Source: Bifidobacterium breve
GTDB lineage: Bacteria > Bacteroidota > Bacteroidia > Chitinophagales > Chitinophagaceae
Direction: 5' to 3'
Length of the DNA stretch: 7,859 nt
Assembly: GCA_943323935.2 (NCBI GenBank)
Contig: CALPJR020000031.1
Coordinates: 1 to 7,859, forward strand
The translations under genes were made by a program, and so were the position numbers. Below the pieces are notes generated by a model. The model did no database searches, had not been told where the DNA came from, and worked only from the letters and a program-made list of their open reading frames with translations. Positions 5,704-7,859 of the stretch are shown one piece after another (within the stretch, counting starts at the first letter, position 1; each line of letters starts with the position of its first letter).

Positions 5704-6819
5704 CTAATTCTTAACCAAATGAAGGTCCGCCATAATCATATGGTGGTCGCTCAGGTTCTCATCCAAGGACTCCCAACCCTTTACTTGCCATTTATTATCC
5801 GCCATGATATAGTCTATTCTTAAAGTAGGCGATAGGTTCATATAGGTGGCGCCTATTCCAAAGCCCTTTGCTAAAAATGCATCCTGCATATCGCCTTTAA
5901 TTAATTTATAGGTATAGGAACTGGGCACATCGTTAAAATCTCCAGTGATAATTGTAGGATAAGGACTTTTAGCCAACTGAGCTTGAATGTTCGAGGCCTG
6001 CACTGCACGAATCATAAAAGCATTTTTCATTTTGCGCATCACCCCATATTTTGCTTTCAATGCCGCCTTGTCGGCATCAGCTGCATCATCTATCGCCTCA
6101 AAATCATTTTGCTTAAATTTAAAAGAAGCCAAATGTGTAGTGAAAACCCGAATGGTATCATCCCCTTTTAGTAAGTCCACATAAATCAAACTTTCTTGAT
6201 TGGTAAATGGAACCCTTTCGGCGTAGATGATCTTATACTTTGAATAAATGATATTGCCTGCAAAATAATTGGCCTCGTTGATCTGATGGTCTTTGGAAAA
6301 AAAGGAATAAGGATACTTTTGATCAAAATAAGTGGCATGGTTCGCAATATCATTCTTGAGTTCTTTCGTATTGTACTCTTGCAAGCAAATAATATCTGGA
6401 TCCCATTTTTGAATAGATGCTGCAATATCTTCTGTTCTTAATTTATGCCCTATTGGTTGTGGTGTATTTCCGTTAAACTCCTTCACATTAAAACTTGTGA
6501 TGCGTAAACTGTTGTCTTTCTTTTTTTGTGAGAAGGGTGTGCCTGGATGCCAAGCAAATAAAACCAATATAGTTGGATAAGCTATCCCCAAGGTTGCCAC
6601 AGAAATCAATGATAGTATGGGTTTAGCAATCAACCAGATAAATAAAAATAAGAGGTGTAATACAATAATATACGGAGCCAATAAACTTAAAAAGCCGTTC
6701 ACCCAGATCCATCCAAGCGGCATAAAAAATTGAGGATACAATAATAATAGCACAAGTAAAAGCTGTACTGATAATAGCAGCCCCTTTCCAAAAATTCTTA
6801 TGCGTGATTTTTTTGCCAT
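5704..6819 (-). CDS. Membrane-anchored endonuclease/exonuclease/phosphatase (EEP) family protein
   Basis: The 371-aa protein has three N-terminal hydrophobic segments (about residues 11-33, 38-63 and 67-89). An EEP-fold catalytic domain (about 105-369) follows and probably faces the periplasm. The metal and active-site residues of the DNase I-like fold are all visible: Asn111 in SFNVKEFN, Glu148 in CLQEY, His229 in TTHLAS, Asp294 and Asn296 in GDFND, Asp336 in RIDYI, and Asp358-His359 in LSDHH. Such enzymes cleave phosphodiester bonds of nucleic acids, phosphoinositides or sphingolipids; the substrate here is unknown. I chose ATG 6819-6817 ([10 protein letters not shown]); a TTG at 6831 is a weaker choice. 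It follows the second rhomboid-like gene by 15 bp on the same strand, so the three genes form a likely operon. This order (rhomboid, rhomboid, EEP) is, to my knowledge, common in Bacteroidota. Confidence 0.85.
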   Translation of the reverse strand: MAKKSRIRIFGKGLLLSVQLLLVLLLLYPQFFMPLGWIWVNGFLSLLAPYIIVLHLLFLFIWLIAKPILSLISVATLGIAYPTILVLFAWHPGTPFSQKKKDNSLRITSFNVKEFNGNTPQPIGHKLRTEDIAASIQKWDPDIICLQEYNTKELKNDIANHATYFDQKYPYSFFSKDHQINEANYFAGNIIYSKYKIIYAERVPFTNQESLIYVDLLKGDDTIRVFTTHLASFKFKQNDFEAIDDAADADKAALKAKYGVMRKMKNAFMIRAVQASNIQAQLAKSPYPTIITGDFNDVPSSYTYKLIKGDMQDAFLAKGFGIGATYMNLSPTLRIDYIMADNKWQVKGWESLDENLSDHHMIMADLHLVKN

Positions 6820-6834
6820 GATGCTTTTCAAAAT

Positions 6835-7536
6835 TTATTGCGCCTCTTTTGGTGCCATTAAACCATTGCATTTTTTAACAATGACATGCATCCAATTTCC
6901 TAGATCAATACTGTTTTTTAATAAATACATATAGGATACGCCCACAAATCCTCCTACGCTCAAGGTTAAAAAGAATGCCGGCGTGCCTGTTAAATGCGTT
7001 GCTACTTGAATGACAAAATACACCGTAAAAATAAGCCAAACAGGAATGCCTCCTGTGCCATTGAGTTGAAGTTGATATTTTGGATTCAAGCTTAATGCAG
7101 CCGTGGCTAGTGCCATGATGCTCAACTCTGCGCCCATAAAGGAAATGCCAGCCCCAAGGCCAATGAAGGCTAATGCTCCAAGGATACCGCTGTATAAATA
7201 AATAGGAAATAGATGCTTATTGGCTTTTTGATTTTGTAAAATATTTCCAAAAACAGTTAACCAAATCATGTTCCCACATAGTGTCCAAAAATGATCATGG
7301 GACCAATTGTAAATAAAAAATGTCCAAGGTTTTTCGAGTGCTTCCTGATAATAAGGCGATAACATAAAATGATGCACCACCTCGTCATAAAACTGTGACA
7401 TAGGGAACCCTTCTAAATAATACACCATCCTGGTCATACCATAAGTTACTGCAATCATTAAATTCACCGACACAAGTGCTACTAAAGCATTGTTGTCTGC
7501 GCCAAATAATGGTTTTGATTGTTCCGTTGATTGCAT
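6835..7536 (-). CDS. Rhomboid-fold protein lacking catalytic residues (pseudorhomboid)
   Basis: The 233-aa protein has about six hydrophobic segments and the layout of a bacterial rhomboid. PWTFFIYNWSH (70-80) leads into the region that normally reads HxxxN, YLYSGILGA (113-121) follows, then GAELSIMA (135-142) and SVGGFVG (193-199). Aligned by eye to active family members (GASGAVFG and AHVGG in the neighbouring gene), the catalytic Ser is replaced by Glu137 (codon 7128-7126) and the catalytic His by Ser193 (codon 6960-6958). The helper His is replaced by Thr85, while Asn89 remains. It should therefore have no protease activity and may bind or hold membrane proteins, or regulate the intact rhomboid encoded 20 bp upstream. 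The frame is open and full length, so this is not gene decay. The ATG at 7536 follows the upstream stop closely, in operon style. Confidence 0.75.
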   Translation of the reverse strand: MQSTEQSKPLFGADNNALVALVSVNLMIAVTYGMTRMVYYLEGFPMSQFYDEVVHHFMLSPYYQEALEKPWTFFIYNWSHDHFWTLCGNMIWLTVFGNILQNQKANKHLFPIYLYSGILGALAFIGLGAGISFMGAELSIMALATAALSLNPKYQLQLNGTGGIPVWLIFTVYFVIQVATHLTGTPAFFLTLSVGGFVGVSYMYLLKNSIDLGNWMHVIVKKCNGLMAPKEAQ

Positions 7537-7556
7537 GCGTTGATACTATTTAATTG

Positions 7557-7859
7557 TTAGTTCCATCTATTGTTACGTTCCTTCTTTGACCAAAGATATA
7601 CCAATACAAATCCCACTATTGCACCACCCACATGCGCCCATCTAGCCACGTTATCTCCTGCAGTATTGCGCACGGCAAAAAATAGTTCGTATGAGAAATA
7701 CAAGATACCCAACCACTTTGCTTTAATGGGAAAGAAAAAATAAATATAGATATAGGTATTGGGAAATAAATAAACGAAGGCCATGATAATACCAAAAACT
7801 GCACCGCTTGCACCTAATGTAGCCGTATTAAGGGTCTTGTTGTAATAATTTGTTAGTAG
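7557..7859 (-). CDS. Rhomboid intramembrane serine protease, C-terminal part (runs off right edge)
   Basis: The last 100 residues of a rhomboid protease are visible; the frame stays open to the right edge, so the start lies outside. The Ser motif GASGAVFG is at visible residues 16-23, with the catalytic Ser codon at 7808-7806. The catalytic His is in WAHVGGAIVGF, codon 7634-7632. Both members of the Ser-His dyad are therefore present, and membrane segments around them are intact (about 20-33, 36-62 and 74-90). The protein ends in a short Lys/Arg/Asn-rich cytoplasmic tail. Rhomboids cleave transmembrane segments of other proteins within the bilayer; the substrates here are unknown. An internal ATG at 7784 would remove the Ser motif and is not a credible start. 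It is the first visible gene of the rhomboid, pseudorhomboid, EEP cluster. Confidence 0.85.
   Translation of the reverse strand, partial: LLTNYYNKTLNTATLGASGAVFGIIMAFVYLFPNTYIYIYFFFPIKAKWLGILYFSYELFFAVRNTAGDNVARWAHVGGAIVGFVLVYLWSKKERNNRWN

Noticed and set aside
6623..6871. Open minus-strand frame of 82 codons overlapping the start of the EEP gene.
   Set aside because: It overlaps well-supported EEP and pseudorhomboid coding sequence in another frame and shows no recognisable motif; a shadow frame.

Overview
The window looks like a chromosomal housekeeping segment from a Bacteroidota bacterium, probably Chitinophagaceae-like; the family-level guess is only an inference. The evidence is an AT-rich base composition, start codons without clear Shine-Dalgarno sequences, exact TAnnTTTG promoter -7 elements ahead of five genes, and protein variants familiar from this phylum (a KMGKS-type CysRS, a MerC-SCO pair, and a rhomboid-rhomboid-EEP cluster). 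I see no insertion sequence, phage gene, CRISPR array or tRNA.

Left part (1-1120). The first 15 codons of a lysyl-tRNA synthetase gene run off the left edge on the minus strand. Next is an RluE-like 23S rRNA pseudouridine synthase, also minus. Its roughly 100-nt upstream leader is the most structured non-coding piece in the window. It holds a -33/-7 promoter, a palindromic 5' hairpin at the predicted transcription start, and a perfect hairpin with a U-tract just before the start codon. This looks like an attenuator or a self-contained small RNA. Beyond it lies about 280 bp of AT-rich DNA with no gene. It contains one perfect DnaA box (TTATCCACA) and two one-mismatch boxes in the same orientation.

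Middle part (1121-4164). A plus-strand LpxD-family lipid A acyltransferase converges on a minus-strand NAD-dependent epimerase/reductase. Their stop codons share one TTAA palindrome. The epimerase is preceded by a SCO1/SenC copper chaperone (same strand, 41-bp gap). SCO is transcribed divergently from a small MerC-type membrane protein with a His/Cys-rich tail. The 66-bp spacer between them carries two back-to-back TAnnTTTG elements, and this pair looks like a small metal-handling unit.

Right part (4160-7859), all minus strand. Reading in the direction of transcription, a rhomboid protease (5' end outside the window) is followed at close spacing by a second rhomboid-fold protein and then by a membrane-anchored endonuclease/exonuclease/phosphatase protein. 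Next comes cysteinyl-tRNA synthetase with its own promoter. The upstream rhomboid keeps Ser and His. The second protein has lost the catalytic Ser, the catalytic His and the oxyanion-helper His, so it appears to be a bacterial pseudorhomboid encoded beside an intact protease.

The points most worth following up are the active/dead rhomboid pair, the rluE leader, and the apparently leaderless or near-leaderless mRNAs of merC and cysS.
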